This document shows, piece by piece, positions 51,496 through 61,226 of a stretch of 64,000 bases of DNA. The position numbers were made by a program, and so were the translations under genes. The notes beneath the pieces were generated by a model. It was not told the origin of the DNA. It saw only the letters and a list, made by a program, of their open reading frames with translations, and ran no database searches. The stretch lies in the NCBI GenBank assembly GCA_030826885.1, contig JAUUDF010000026.1, forward strand, positions 1 through 64,000. The letters run 5' to 3'. This DNA is from Sulfurovum sp. (GTDB taxonomy: Bacteria > Campylobacterota > Campylobacteria > Campylobacterales > Sulfurovaceae). Position 1 is the first letter of the stretch; the number at the start of each line of letters is the position of its first letter.

Positions 51496-52064
51496 TTTGC
51501 ATCCTTTTGTGTCAGAATTTCATCTTCAGCATCTACATCCATATCACTGGTAAGACTCTGATCCATTTTTTTACCTGCAAGGATGATCCCTGCAATCATT
51601 GCCACAAGCAGCATTACTGCTGCAACTTCAAACGGTACAAGATACTTCGTAAAGAGCACAATACCTACATCCTGGGCATTACCGACACCTTCATGGATAG
51701 GGTAGAGTGCCTGAACCGCCTCCGAATGGATCGGTGCAGCGAACATCAGCACCAGTACCAGTGCACTGAGTCCGCCAAGCAGGAAAACCAGTGATGCAGG
51801 CGTATTCTTTTCTTTAATATCTCTTGTTGCATCAAAGAACATCATTGCAAACGAATAGAGTGCCATCACGGCCCCTACATAGACAATAAGCTGCACGACA
51901 CCAAGGAAATCTGCTCCAAGGATGAAGAAGAATCCTGAAATCAGTACCATTCCCGATGCCAGTGCCGTCATTGCATAGAGTACATTTTTGCTCATCACTG
52001 TGATGAGAAAAAGTACAATCGTTAACGCCGAGAAGAGGTAAAAGGCTATTGTTTCATACATCAT
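51492..52064 (-). CDS. nuoJ: NADH-quinone oxidoreductase subunit J
   Basis: FFILGADFLGVVQLIVYVGAVMALYSFAMMFF. Confidence 0.95.
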   Translation of the reverse strand: MMYETIAFYLFSALTIVLFLITVMSKNVLYAMTALASGMVLISGFFFILGADFLGVVQLIVYVGAVMALYSFAMMFFDATRDIKEKNTPASLVFLLGGLSALVLVLMFAAPIHSEAVQALYPIHEGVGNAQDVGIVLFTKYLVPFEVAAVMLLVAMIAGIILAGKKMDQSLTSDMDVDAEDEILTQKDAK

Positions 52065-52071
52065 TGTCTCC

Positions 52072-52695
52072 TTAATACGCTAACGGCGTTTTCTTGATAT
52101 TCTCATCTGCATTCGGTGTAACGGCACCAAAGCCATCATACTCCTGCTGCAGATTGAGTTTGTCTATTGGTGTAAGCATGTCTTCAAAGAGCGAGAAACT
52201 CGCTCTTTGCTCTGATGCAGTCTCATAACGCGGGCCGTGAACGATTGCAAGCTCCGGGCACACTTCTGCACAGTAACCACAGAAGATACAGCGACCAAAG
52301 TTGATGGTATATTCACTAACCTCTTTGCGCTGATTTTCATCATAACGGGTATCCATCGTAATACAGTTGGAAATACATATTTTCTCACACAAACCGCATC
52401 CGATACATCTGTAGTGACCGCTTTCAAGCAATCTGAGCATCTCATGGATCGCACGGTAGCGAGGAGAGATAGGCAGCTTTTCAAGCGGATATTTTACCGT
52501 ATGCATCTGGCCTCTGAAGAGGGCATTGATCATTTCACGCATCGTTACCCAGAGCCCCACAAAAAGCTCTGCTTTAAATGTTCTTCTGACGACCTGACGG
52601 AATTTGCCCATACCTGTTTGCGGCGTATGCTCCAGATCGAGCATCACATAGTTCTGCTGACCGACATTTCTGTTTTTAAATTGTTCTAAACCCAT
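52072..52695 (-). CDS. nuoI: NADH-quinone oxidoreductase subunit I
   Basis: Two 4Fe-4S motifs: CIGCGLCEKICISNCI and CIFCGYCAEVCPELAI. Confidence 0.96.
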   Translation of the reverse strand: MGLEQFKNRNVGQQNYVMLDLEHTPQTGMGKFRQVVRRTFKAELFVGLWVTMREMINALFRGQMHTVKYPLEKLPISPRYRAIHEMLRLLESGHYRCIGCGLCEKICISNCITMDTRYDENQRKEVSEYTINFGRCIFCGYCAEVCPELAIVHGPRYETASEQRASFSLFEDMLTPIDKLNLQQEYDGFGAVTPNADENIKKTPLAY

Positions 52696-52704
52696 ATCTT
52701 CTCC

Positions 52705-53757
52705 TTATACCATCATCACTATACCTGTGACGACCACATTGATTACCGCGATTGGCATCAAGACTTTCCAGCACAGCCACATAAGCTGATCCGGTCTTAC
52801 ATGCGGCCATGCAGCCCTGATCCAGAGCATCAGGAAGAAGAAGAATCCGACTTTCAGTATGATTGTCAGCCAACCGATTCCCTCTTCACTGTATCCTCCC
52901 AGGAATACAACTGCCGCAATAATCGAGATTGTGATCATGTTGGCATACTCACCGATGAAGAACATACCCCATCGCATTCCCGAATACTCTGTCGCATATC
53001 CCGATACCACTTCCGCCTCATGCTCAAGCAGGTCGAAAGGTGTTCTGTTCGTCTCTGCAAATCCAGCTATGAGAAAGAGAATGAACGCAACCGGCTGTTT
53101 CCAGATAATCCAGTCCGCAATGCCTCCCTGCTGATAGTTGTTGAAGTCGACAAAAGAGAGCGAACCTACCAGCATGATTGGTGCGAGAATGGAAAGTCCG
53201 GTAACCACTTCGTAGGAAAGAAACTGTACCGCTGTACGTGCCGCACCAATGATTCCCCATTTGTTCGCCTGTGCCATACCGGCAAGCAGCGGTCCATAGA
53301 GTCCTGCCGCCATCATACCAAGCACAAAAAGAATACCGATATTCAGATCAGCAGCGATAGAAGGCACAAATGTACCGCCCAGTACCGGCACCCACTGAGG
53401 GATGGTAAAGTCAGGGAAGACCGGTACCGCTGCCAGTGCGATGAATGCCGTTGCCGCCGTAATAATCGGCGCGACCATAAAGATCAGTCTGTTGGCATTT
53501 TGCGGTACGATATCCTCTTTGGTAAAGAGTTTAATACCGTCCGCGATCAGCTGCAGCAATCCATAGGGACCGACATGCATGGGTCCCAGTCTTCGTTGCA
53601 TGAATGCCAGCACTTTCCTTTCAATGAACGTACCGAAGCCGGCAATTGCGGAGATCACAGCCAGAATAATAAGCGCCTTGATCCATACACCCACAGCAGT
53701 GACTTCCGGCAAATGCTGTACGAATGTTTCCACGTTTGTATAGGTTACTACTTCCAT
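52705..53757 (-). CDS. nuoH: NADH-quinone oxidoreductase subunit H
   Basis: ERKVLAFMQRRLGPMHVGPYGLLQLIADGIKLFTKEDI; AETNRTPFDLLEHEAEVVSGYATEYSGM. Confidence 0.97.
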   Translation of the reverse strand: MEVVTYTNVETFVQHLPEVTAVGVWIKALIILAVISAIAGFGTFIERKVLAFMQRRLGPMHVGPYGLLQLIADGIKLFTKEDIVPQNANRLIFMVAPIITAATAFIALAAVPVFPDFTIPQWVPVLGGTFVPSIAADLNIGILFVLGMMAAGLYGPLLAGMAQANKWGIIGAARTAVQFLSYEVVTGLSILAPIMLVGSLSFVDFNNYQQGGIADWIIWKQPVAFILFLIAGFAETNRTPFDLLEHEAEVVSGYATEYSGMRWGMFFIGEYANMITISIIAAVVFLGGYSEEGIGWLTIILKVGFFFFLMLWIRAAWPHVRPDQLMWLCWKVLMPIAVINVVVTGIVMMV

Positions 53758-53758
53758 C

Positions 53759-56239
53759 TTACACCTTTCTCATAGTTACTTTTCTGTATCTGGCGTTACC
53801 AAACAGACCATAGACATCTGCTGCACTTCTAAAGTCAGCCAGCGCAGTGATCTCTCCCTCCATACGGTCATCCACAATGACATCGACGGTGATGCTTCTT
53901 TCACCAAAGTCGATCTCTACCTTTTCTCCAAGCATCTCGGCCTTTGCCGGACTTGCATAAAGGCCAAAACCTTCGAAGATTTCATGCGCTTTGTCACTGA
54001 AGTCATTGAACTGTCTCTGCGGATTACAGCGATAGACGATTTCACCTTCAAGAACACTCTTTTCATCAAACGGTTCTACACTGATATCTTCTGCTTTACA
54101 AGTGATATTCTCCAGCGCATAGCCTCTGTTCTCGGTACCGTCATTAAGGTATCCGTTTGGCAGGTCGTCAAACTTCGCTGTTTTAAACCCTTTGTCTGTC
54201 GGCAGTTTCTCTGTCCAGTCAACTGTTAGCTCCGGCGCACCGGTAAGTACCTTCATCAGGTCGTTGAGCTCATACCCTTTAAACTCAAGCGCTGCATTCG
54301 TCGGTGTAACACGTTTGTGCATATTTGTCAGGGTACCTTCCTGCTGGTTCATTGCCGGCATATCAAGATCCCCGTCACCCAGTGCAGAGAGTCTGAAGTC
54401 ACCGTTTTCATTGTAACCAACGGTATAGCCTGTTGCTTCCTCGTCCAGGTCACAAATCAATGCCACGCCCAGAGAGTTTGTTTTCGGCGGAATCATCGCA
54501 ACGCGTACAGGTGTCGTCTGCTCGATAAGTGCAACAAGACGCGCAATGTTTTCTGCTTTTTCGTGGAAATAGAGATCTTCACCGATGATCATAGAAAAAC
54601 GCTCTTTTTTCTTCATCATCTTCTCAAATGTTTCGGCAAACGCATCACTCTCTTTGCCAAGAATCTCCACCAGACCGTTTCGCTCTACGGTAACCTCTTT
54701 TTCCACCATCTCAGGTACTTTCTTGGTTACCGTTTTCTCTTCACCGGTCTCTTCATCGATGACACTCTCTGTCACCTCTTTCATCACTTTTTCTTTAACC
54801 GTTTTCGTCGCTGTGGATTTGAAGCCGTCAAGGTACGCCTTTACCTCTTTTGGCAACTTCTCCTTGTCTGCAAAAAGATCGAGGATCAGATAGAGTGCTG
54901 CCTCTTCCTGTCCTACTTTGTGTGTCACAACCTCGACGTTCTTTCCGAATGTCGGTACCAGCGTATCGCCTACGGGGTGGAAGTAAAGTCCGGCACCTTT
55001 ATTCATTTTCTGAACGTTGTTGAATGCATAGCGTGCATTGGGGTTGTCGTTCCTCAACGCTGCTCCGATACTGATGACAAAGTCGGTCGCCATCACCTCT
55101 TTGAAGTCGTAACTGTAAAGTGACTGACCGGCTGCCTTGGCGTAGGTAGACAGGAATTTCTGGAAAGCACGTGCATCAGGGTTGACGAGTTTTACACCCA
55201 TCTTCTCTTTGAATGTCTGCAGCATCAACGCCTCTTCATTGGTAATGACAGAGTTGAAACGAATACTTTCCGCTTTTTTAAAGGCTTCTATCGCCGCGTT
55301 GAAAGCTGCTTCGTCTTTGCCTTCTATGCGGTTTTCAAAGTCATATCCGTAACGTCCTGCACCACAGAGTGACACATAGTTCCACTCATTGGTGACACGG
55401 TAGATCTTCTCGCTGCGGTCAAAGACGGAAGTGTGTTTCTTCTCATAGTAGATCTGACATCCCGAACTACAGTGTGCACAGGTTGCCGGTACACGCTCAA
55501 GCTCCCATGCGTTGGAAGCATAAACGAAATCACGGCCCGTCAATGCACCAACAGGACAAACCGCTGTACACTCACCACAGTCTGAACAGTCGGTAAAATC
55601 CGTACCGTTGCTTGGTGCGATGATAGACTTTTGCAGTTTGTTCCACATTGCGTAGGCATCTTTGGGCATCGTCTCTTTGTACGATTTGTCCAGGGCCTCT
55701 CCGCCTCTTTTAGTTGTCCCGATCGCTGCATCACCGATCATGTCTTTACAGACGGTCGTACAGCGTTCACAGACAATACACAGCCCGGCATCGTAATGGA
55801 GTACGGAACTCCAGTCTTTGACTTCACGCTTGGTATCGGGAATCGCATAGCTTTGGGAATCGACAGCAAGCTCCAGTGTATAGTTCTGCAGTTCACATTC
55901 CCCACTTTTGTCACAGACACCGCACTGCAACGGGTGGTTGACATCATACACTTCCATGATAGCACGGCGTTCGGCTAGGATGTTCGGCGTATCGACGGTG
56001 ATCTCCATTCCCTCCTTGACCTTGGCATTACAGGCATACACCTGTTTCCCGTCCGCTTCGACCAGACAGAGACGGCAGGCAAGTGTAGGGCTGCACCGTG
56101 TCAGGTAACAGATCGCCGGGATGAATACATCGTTCGCGCGTGCCGCATTGAGAATGTACTCACCCTCTTTTGCATGATATGTTTTGCCGTCAATGGTAAT
56201 GGCAACCATATTCTCTACTGTTTTTACTTCACTCATCAT
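53759..56239 (-). CDS. nuoG: NuoG-like Complex I subunit, paralogue 1 (extra 4Fe-4S motif)
   Basis: 2Fe-2S CYLTRCSPTLACRLC...C; HPLQCGVCDKSGEC; CIVCERCTTVC and CSDCGECTAVCPVGAL; CAHCSSGC...C. Confidence 0.93.
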   Translation of the reverse strand: MMSEVKTVENMVAITIDGKTYHAKEGEYILNAARANDVFIPAICYLTRCSPTLACRLCLVEADGKQVYACNAKVKEGMEITVDTPNILAERRAIMEVYDVNHPLQCGVCDKSGECELQNYTLELAVDSQSYAIPDTKREVKDWSSVLHYDAGLCIVCERCTTVCKDMIGDAAIGTTKRGGEALDKSYKETMPKDAYAMWNKLQKSIIAPSNGTDFTDCSDCGECTAVCPVGALTGRDFVYASNAWELERVPATCAHCSSGCQIYYEKKHTSVFDRSEKIYRVTNEWNYVSLCGAGRYGYDFENRIEGKDEAAFNAAIEAFKKAESIRFNSVITNEEALMLQTFKEKMGVKLVNPDARAFQKFLSTYAKAAGQSLYSYDFKEVMATDFVISIGAALRNDNPNARYAFNNVQKMNKGAGLYFHPVGDTLVPTFGKNVEVVTHKVGQEEAALYLILDLFADKEKLPKEVKAYLDGFKSTATKTVKEKVMKEVTESVIDEETGEEKTVTKKVPEMVEKEVTVERNGLVEILGKESDAFAETFEKMMKKKERFSMIIGEDLYFHEKAENIARLVALIEQTTPVRVAMIPPKTNSLGVALICDLDEEATGYTVGYNENGDFRLSALGDGDLDMPAMNQQEGTLTNMHKRVTPTNAALEFKGYELNDLMKVLTGAPELTVDWTEKLPTDKGFKTAKFDDLPNGYLNDGTENRGYALENITCKAEDISVEPFDEKSVLEGEIVYRCNPQRQFNDFSDKAHEIFEGFGLYASPAKAEMLGEKVEIDFGERSITVDVIVDDRMEGEITALADFRSAADVYGLFGNARYRKVTMRKV

Positions 56240-58505
56240 TGTTTCCTATATTGATTTTCTCATACACTAGTCTGCTAAATCTATAAGAGGATAGCAAAGA
56301 GGAACTTAATCCCATGTCAAATGTCGGATTAAGCGCTATGGTTCCCTTCATGTCTGTATCGATCTTAAACAGTCGTTCAAATACAACACCGTCAACCTCA
56401 AATCGAATATGTTCTCCCTCTTTCAGTTTGGCAGCAGCGGCAAACTGGGATGACCCCAGCAGTACCGGCTCATCTTCAAGCAGTTTCGCTTTGGCAGTGA
56501 AAGGAGAGAACTGATCGACCGGATCACAGCGGTAGACGATCGCTCCGTCAAAGGCTTCAATTTCTTCTATTTCATCAAGTTCGCAACCGCTCTCTACCTG
56601 CTGTGCATTCAGCAGATAACCGCGATGTTCTGTACCCACTGCATCGAAATACTCAGGCAGATCATCGAAAGCAGTTTTTACAAAGCCTTTCTCTTCAGGA
56701 AGCTGTACAGTATAGTCTATGGTGTATTTTGCACGCAGTCCCAGCGCATTGGCAATATCATTCAGTACATAACCACCGTAGGGAAGTGCCACATGCATAG
56801 GTACGACGCGTTTGTCAACAGTTGTCAGTGTACCCTCCTGCTGATTGAGTGCCGGCATATCGAGATCACCGTTACCCAGTGCTGAGAGGGTAAAGTCAGC
56901 TTTAACATCGTACCCTACGGTATAGCCTTCTGCCGCATCATCGAGATCACAGATAAGCGAAAGTCCCATGGCATTGCCTGCCGGCGGTACACAGATGACA
57001 TTGAACCCTGCATACGTCTCAAGCAGCGCAACCAGTTTTGCAATCTGCTCAGCACGCGGATGCATATAGAGGTCACTCCCTACAACCAAAGAGAAGCCGT
57101 GTTTTTTAATCAGTGACCGCTTGAGTGCATCGAGCTCCTCTTCACCCACATTACACTCGGCACTGAGATTACCTATGTCAAGGTCGTCCAATATGCCGCG
57201 AACACTCTGTGGCAACTCGGCATGCTCAAGCAGTGTATGTGCCAACAGGGCTGCGACACCCTCTTCACTGCCTACCTCATATTTAATGAACTGGGTTACA
57301 ATATGCTGCATCTCTGCATCTTCCATCGGATGCATGTACGCCACACGGGCACGATGCCACTTGCTCGCCATGTTGATATGGTATTTCACTGTCGGCGCAT
57401 CATTGTTCACACGGCTTCCAAACACAATAATCGCCTGCGATTCGGAAAGTCTCTTCAGGTCACCCCCGTACAGGTGTTTCCCCGTAACTTCACTGTATGC
57501 ACGCATAAAGCGCTGATAGGCACGTGCTTCATGAGAAACCAGTTTAAACCCGTACTTCTCTTTGAGTTTTTGCAGTATCAACGCCTCTTCGTTCGAAATC
57601 TGAGGTGCAACAATCACACTCTCCGCTTTTTTAAACGCTTCTACTGCTTTTGCAAAGGCTTCAGCATCTTTGCTTACCCCTTCGTTGGCATAGTCAAACC
57701 CGTATCGTCCTGCACCGCAGAGATTGGTAAATTCATACTCGTTGGTAACACGGTAAATTCGGTCACGCTTCACCTCATAATACATTTGGCATCCGCCGCC
57801 ACAATGTGGACATGCCGAAGGAATTTTGTTCAGTTCCCAGGCATTGGAGGTATATTTGAAATGGGTACTGACCAGTGCACCGACGGGGCAGACCGCTGCG
57901 GCATCACCCAGTGAGGCGTAGTTCTTCTCTTTTTTGACATTGATGATGGTCGAGCCGTATCCACCGAATTTGACTTTCAGAGCTTCATCACCCGTAATTT
58001 CGGTCGATACACGCACACACTTTTCACACATAATGCACAGCGCCGGATCGTAGGAGACATATCCCCAGTTCTCTACCGGCCTGTGCTGATCACGTGCCGT
58101 AAAGTTCTGCTGATCGACATCGAACTCCATGGTCTTGTTCTGCAGATCACACTCTCCGCTTTTGTCACATACACCGCACTCGAGCGGATGATTGACATCG
58201 TAAAGCTTCATAATGTTCTGGCGCTCTGTAAAAAGTGCCTCATTGTTGGTGGTAATCACGGCACCGTCGACCGCCTTCTCCTGACAGGAGAGGATCATGC
58301 CGTCGACTCCCTCCACATTGACCACACACATACGGCACGAGCCGATGGGCTGAACCTTCGTCAAATAACACATGGTCGGGATATAAATGTCATTCTCTCG
58401 GGCAATTTCAAGAATGGTTTTACCAAACGTACTTTTGCACACCTTGCCGTCAATCGTCACTGTGATCGGCTTGCCGGTATTGATTGAATTGTGTGTTGCG
58501 CCCAT
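56229..58505 (-). CDS. nuoG: NuoG-like Complex I subunit, paralogue 2
   Basis: CYLTKVQPIGSCRMC...C; HPLECGVCDKSGEC; CIMCEKC...VCPVGAL; CPHCGGGC...C; start set to MGATHNSINTGKPITVTIDG. Confidence 0.92.
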   Translation of the reverse strand: MGATHNSINTGKPITVTIDGKVCKSTFGKTILEIARENDIYIPTMCYLTKVQPIGSCRMCVVNVEGVDGMILSCQEKAVDGAVITTNNEALFTERQNIMKLYDVNHPLECGVCDKSGECDLQNKTMEFDVDQQNFTARDQHRPVENWGYVSYDPALCIMCEKCVRVSTEITGDEALKVKFGGYGSTIINVKKEKNYASLGDAAAVCPVGALVSTHFKYTSNAWELNKIPSACPHCGGGCQMYYEVKRDRIYRVTNEYEFTNLCGAGRYGFDYANEGVSKDAEAFAKAVEAFKKAESVIVAPQISNEEALILQKLKEKYGFKLVSHEARAYQRFMRAYSEVTGKHLYGGDLKRLSESQAIIVFGSRVNNDAPTVKYHINMASKWHRARVAYMHPMEDAEMQHIVTQFIKYEVGSEEGVAALLAHTLLEHAELPQSVRGILDDLDIGNLSAECNVGEEELDALKRSLIKKHGFSLVVGSDLYMHPRAEQIAKLVALLETYAGFNVICVPPAGNAMGLSLICDLDDAAEGYTVGYDVKADFTLSALGNGDLDMPALNQQEGTLTTVDKRVVPMHVALPYGGYVLNDIANALGLRAKYTIDYTVQLPEEKGFVKTAFDDLPEYFDAVGTEHRGYLLNAQQVESGCELDEIEEIEAFDGAIVYRCDPVDQFSPFTAKAKLLEDEPVLLGSSQFAAAAKLKEGEHIRFEVDGVVFERLFKIDTDMKGTIALNPTFDMGLSSSLLSSYRFSRLVYEKINIGNNDE

Positions 58506-58506
58506 G

Positions 58507-60516
58507 TTACACCGCCACCATTGAGATATAGTAACATCGCATACAGCGTTCTGCCTCTGCGATTGCCTCTTCGCCGGTGAAGCCGAGATTGACCTCTTTG
58601 TTGTTGGTCTTTCGCTCTTCAACACTCAGTTTCTCGCTCACTGCTCTTGGCAGTCCCGGCATCCAGCCTGTAATTTTTTCATTCTTGTCATAGACTTTCA
58701 GCTTATTAAGGTGATCTTCCATGATCTCCTCATCTGTCAGACTGACTTTGCCATCATAGATGTAACGGCTGATAACCGATGCTGCACGTCTTGCCTGTCC
58801 GACCGCATTGACAATGGTCATCGGGCCGTATTCACAATCTCCTGCGGCAAAAAGCCCGGGACGTGAACTCATGAAATCTCTTCCGTTGGTAAGAATCGTA
58901 TTCCATGAGGTCAGCTCAATATTCCACTCTTCGGGCAGCAACTGCAGATCGGCAGACTGTGAAACCGCAGGAATCAGATAGTCACACTCAATCTCGAAGT
59001 CGGCTCCTTCAATCTTTTGAAGCTGAGGGCGTCCTCCGTCAGGGTCGGGTACCAGTTCAAAGCGGTTTACCTTGAGTTTGGTAATCTTCTCTCCATCATC
59101 GAAAATCTCTTCGATCGCTGAGTGAAAGATAAACTCTACCCCCTCTTCAACGGCCTCATGATACTCTTCATAGGTCGTATTTCGGATAATCGTCTTCTCA
59201 TCACGGCGATAGAGCATAATCACCTTTTTCGCACCTTCACGAATGGAACAGCGCACTACGTCCATCGAGGTAAATCCACCCCCGACACACACAACAACTT
59301 TGTCCTTGAGCTCATTGGATGCAGGCGATCCTATGCCATATTTGTTCCAAAGGTTCACCTTGTCAAGCATGGCAATCGCACCCCAGTAGCCACCCATTTT
59401 CGGATTTTCATTCGCTGCACGTACCTTTTTGGAAAGTCGTGTACCAAATGCCAGCAGGGTTGCATCGTATTCGGCATCGATCTCTTTAAGCCTCTCGGCA
59501 TCAACACGATGGTTGTTATGAATATGTACTGTCGGCAAATCGAGGACAAGCTGAATATCTTTGTTGTATTTCTCTACCGGCATACGGTACTCAGGTACCC
59601 CTACCGCAACTTCACCGCCATTCACCGGCAGCTCTTCAAAAATATCGACATGGATACCCTGAATACCGAGGTAGTATGCGGCTGTCAAACCCGCAGGCCC
59701 CGCACCAACTATTGCCACCTTCTTTCCGTCATTGCGCGGCGGCTGCACTTCGAACGGATGCTGCCACGGCAATGCATGATCCGTCTCGTAGTCCGCACCG
59801 ATACGTTTAAGCTCCATAATCGAAATAGGCTCATCGAGATTTGCACGCCGACAGGCATCTTCACAAGGATGCGGACAAACACGGCCGCAGGTGTGTGCCA
59901 GTGGCATGGTCTGACGGGTCGCGGCAAGCGAATCGGTAAAGATCATATCGCGTACACCCTCAATGTAGGCAGGAATATCCACATGCGCCGGACACATATC
60001 GGTACATGGTGCCGTCACTTTGGCAATGTATGAGGTATCGCCACCGTAATGTTTGGATGGTTGCTGCGCGTCGATACAGGTGTCAAACTGTCCCTTGTAA
60101 TGCTCCATCAAATCAAGAATAGGCTTGGGTACGGTTTTACCGATCTCACATTTGGACGTTGCCATCATCGTTTCGGAAACCTCTTTGAGGTGTGAAACAT
60201 CCTCATGTGAGCCCTCTCCCCGTGCGATCTTGTCAAGCAGATCGTACAGGATACGTCCGCCCCAACGCCCCGGTGCACAGCGTCCGCATGCTTCAGAATA
60301 CTCCTGATACTGTGCGGCATATTGCGATGCAAGTTCGACTGCGTCAATATCGTCATCGAATATCGCTACACCGTCCCATCCGATAAACGCTTTGGAACCG
60401 GTATCGGCATTATAGGTCTCAGGAAGCTTAAAAGCTGATTCTTTCCACTCGTCGACCGGTTTACCACGATTGTCGATAAACTCGTCCCTCCAAGTAGAGA
60501 ATACTACGCGTGACAT
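58507..60516 (-). CDS. NuoF-type Fe-S domain fused to GltD-type FAD-dependent oxidoreductase
   Basis: N-terminal EACGRCAPGRWGG...KCEIG resembles the NuoF C-terminal domain; then CTDMCPAHVDIP...CGRVCPHPCEDAC and VAIVGAGPAGLTAAYYL, as in GltD. Confidence 0.88.
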   Translation of the reverse strand: MSRVVFSTWRDEFIDNRGKPVDEWKESAFKLPETYNADTGSKAFIGWDGVAIFDDDIDAVELASQYAAQYQEYSEACGRCAPGRWGGRILYDLLDKIARGEGSHEDVSHLKEVSETMMATSKCEIGKTVPKPILDLMEHYKGQFDTCIDAQQPSKHYGGDTSYIAKVTAPCTDMCPAHVDIPAYIEGVRDMIFTDSLAATRQTMPLAHTCGRVCPHPCEDACRRANLDEPISIMELKRIGADYETDHALPWQHPFEVQPPRNDGKKVAIVGAGPAGLTAAYYLGIQGIHVDIFEELPVNGGEVAVGVPEYRMPVEKYNKDIQLVLDLPTVHIHNNHRVDAERLKEIDAEYDATLLAFGTRLSKKVRAANENPKMGGYWGAIAMLDKVNLWNKYGIGSPASNELKDKVVVCVGGGFTSMDVVRCSIREGAKKVIMLYRRDEKTIIRNTTYEEYHEAVEEGVEFIFHSAIEEIFDDGEKITKLKVNRFELVPDPDGGRPQLQKIEGADFEIECDYLIPAVSQSADLQLLPEEWNIELTSWNTILTNGRDFMSSRPGLFAAGDCEYGPMTIVNAVGQARRAASVISRYIYDGKVSLTDEEIMEDHLNKLKVYDKNEKITGWMPGLPRAVSEKLSVEERKTNNKEVNLGFTGEEAIAEAERCMRCYYISMVAV

Positions 60517-61214
60517 TATTTAGCCTTTGCTTCGAGCAGCTTTTTTGCATCTGCTACGGACTCTTTGAAGTCACCTTTGAACGAGTACTTCTCCTCCATC
60601 ATCTGAATCTGCTCTTCGTTCATGTTCACGACATCCTCATACGTATAGATACCCTCACTGTTAAGCTTCTGCATATAGACTTTCCCTATGCCTTTGATCA
60701 GAGTCAGATCGTCACCTTTTTGTGTCTTATTTGCAGGTTGTTTTTCAGCTTTCGGTTTTTCGGAGGCTGCACTCTCTTTGGCTTTCTTTTCTGCTTCGGC
60801 TTTAGCCTTTGCCTCAGCTTCCGCCTTTGCTGCAGCCTCTTCCTGTACTTTTTTTTCTGCTTCAGCTTTAGCAGCCGCTTCAGCTTTTTCTTTTTCTGCA
60901 GCTTCTGCTGCTTCTTGAGCCGCTTTTTCCTCTGCTTCACGACGTGCCGCTTCTACCTTTTGAGCTCTCTCTTTACGTGTCTCTTCATCGACCTTTTTTA
61001 CGACAATGGTCCAGTCTACCTCGTTGAACTTGAGCGAGTTCATCAGGTCATGTCCGAGTGCCTTGATATAGTCCGCCGACTTCTGGATGTGGGAGAAATC
61101 ACCTACCTCAAACAGGAAAATGCCGACCTCGCCTACCTTGAGCCCCTGGTCGATCAGCTCTCCCATTCTGTCATAGAAATCATCATGTAAATGTCTTAAA
61201 TCATATCTTTTCAT
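60516..61214 (-). CDS. NuoE-replacement subunit (Cj1575/HP1264-like) with A/E/K-rich linker and HhH-like C-terminus
   Basis: N-terminus [50 protein letters not shown]; low-complexity linker; [27 protein letters not shown]. Confidence 0.82.
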   Translation of the reverse strand: MKRYDLRHLHDDFYDRMGELIDQGLKVGEVGIFLFEVGDFSHIQKSADYIKALGHDLMNSLKFNEVDWTIVVKKVDEETRKERAQKVEAARREAEEKAAQEAAEAAEKEKAEAAAKAEAEKKVQEEAAAKAEAEAKAKAEAEKKAKESAASEKPKAEKQPANKTQKGDDLTLIKGIGKVYMQKLNSEGIYTYEDVVNMNEEQIQMMEEKYSFKGDFKESVADAKKLLEAKAK

Positions 61215-61226
61215 ACGCTCTTCTCC

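Noticed and set aside
52801-53775. 324-aa plus-strand ORF opposite nuoH
   Set aside because: Fully antisense to a clear nuoH with strong conserved motifs; composition (H/R/C rich) is typical of a shadow ORF.
54317-55123. 268-aa plus-strand ORF opposite nuoG
   Set aside because: Antisense shadow ORF; the minus strand encodes a full NuoG-like protein.
53759-58505. Tandem nuoG as an assembly duplication
   Set aside because: The two proteins differ in length, cysteine content and most of the C-terminal half, so they are true paralogues.
60510-61190. 226-aa plus-strand ORF rich in Phe/Leu/Ser/Cys
   Set aside because: Antisense shadow of the Ala/Glu/Lys-rich minus-strand subunit; no own RBS or family motif.
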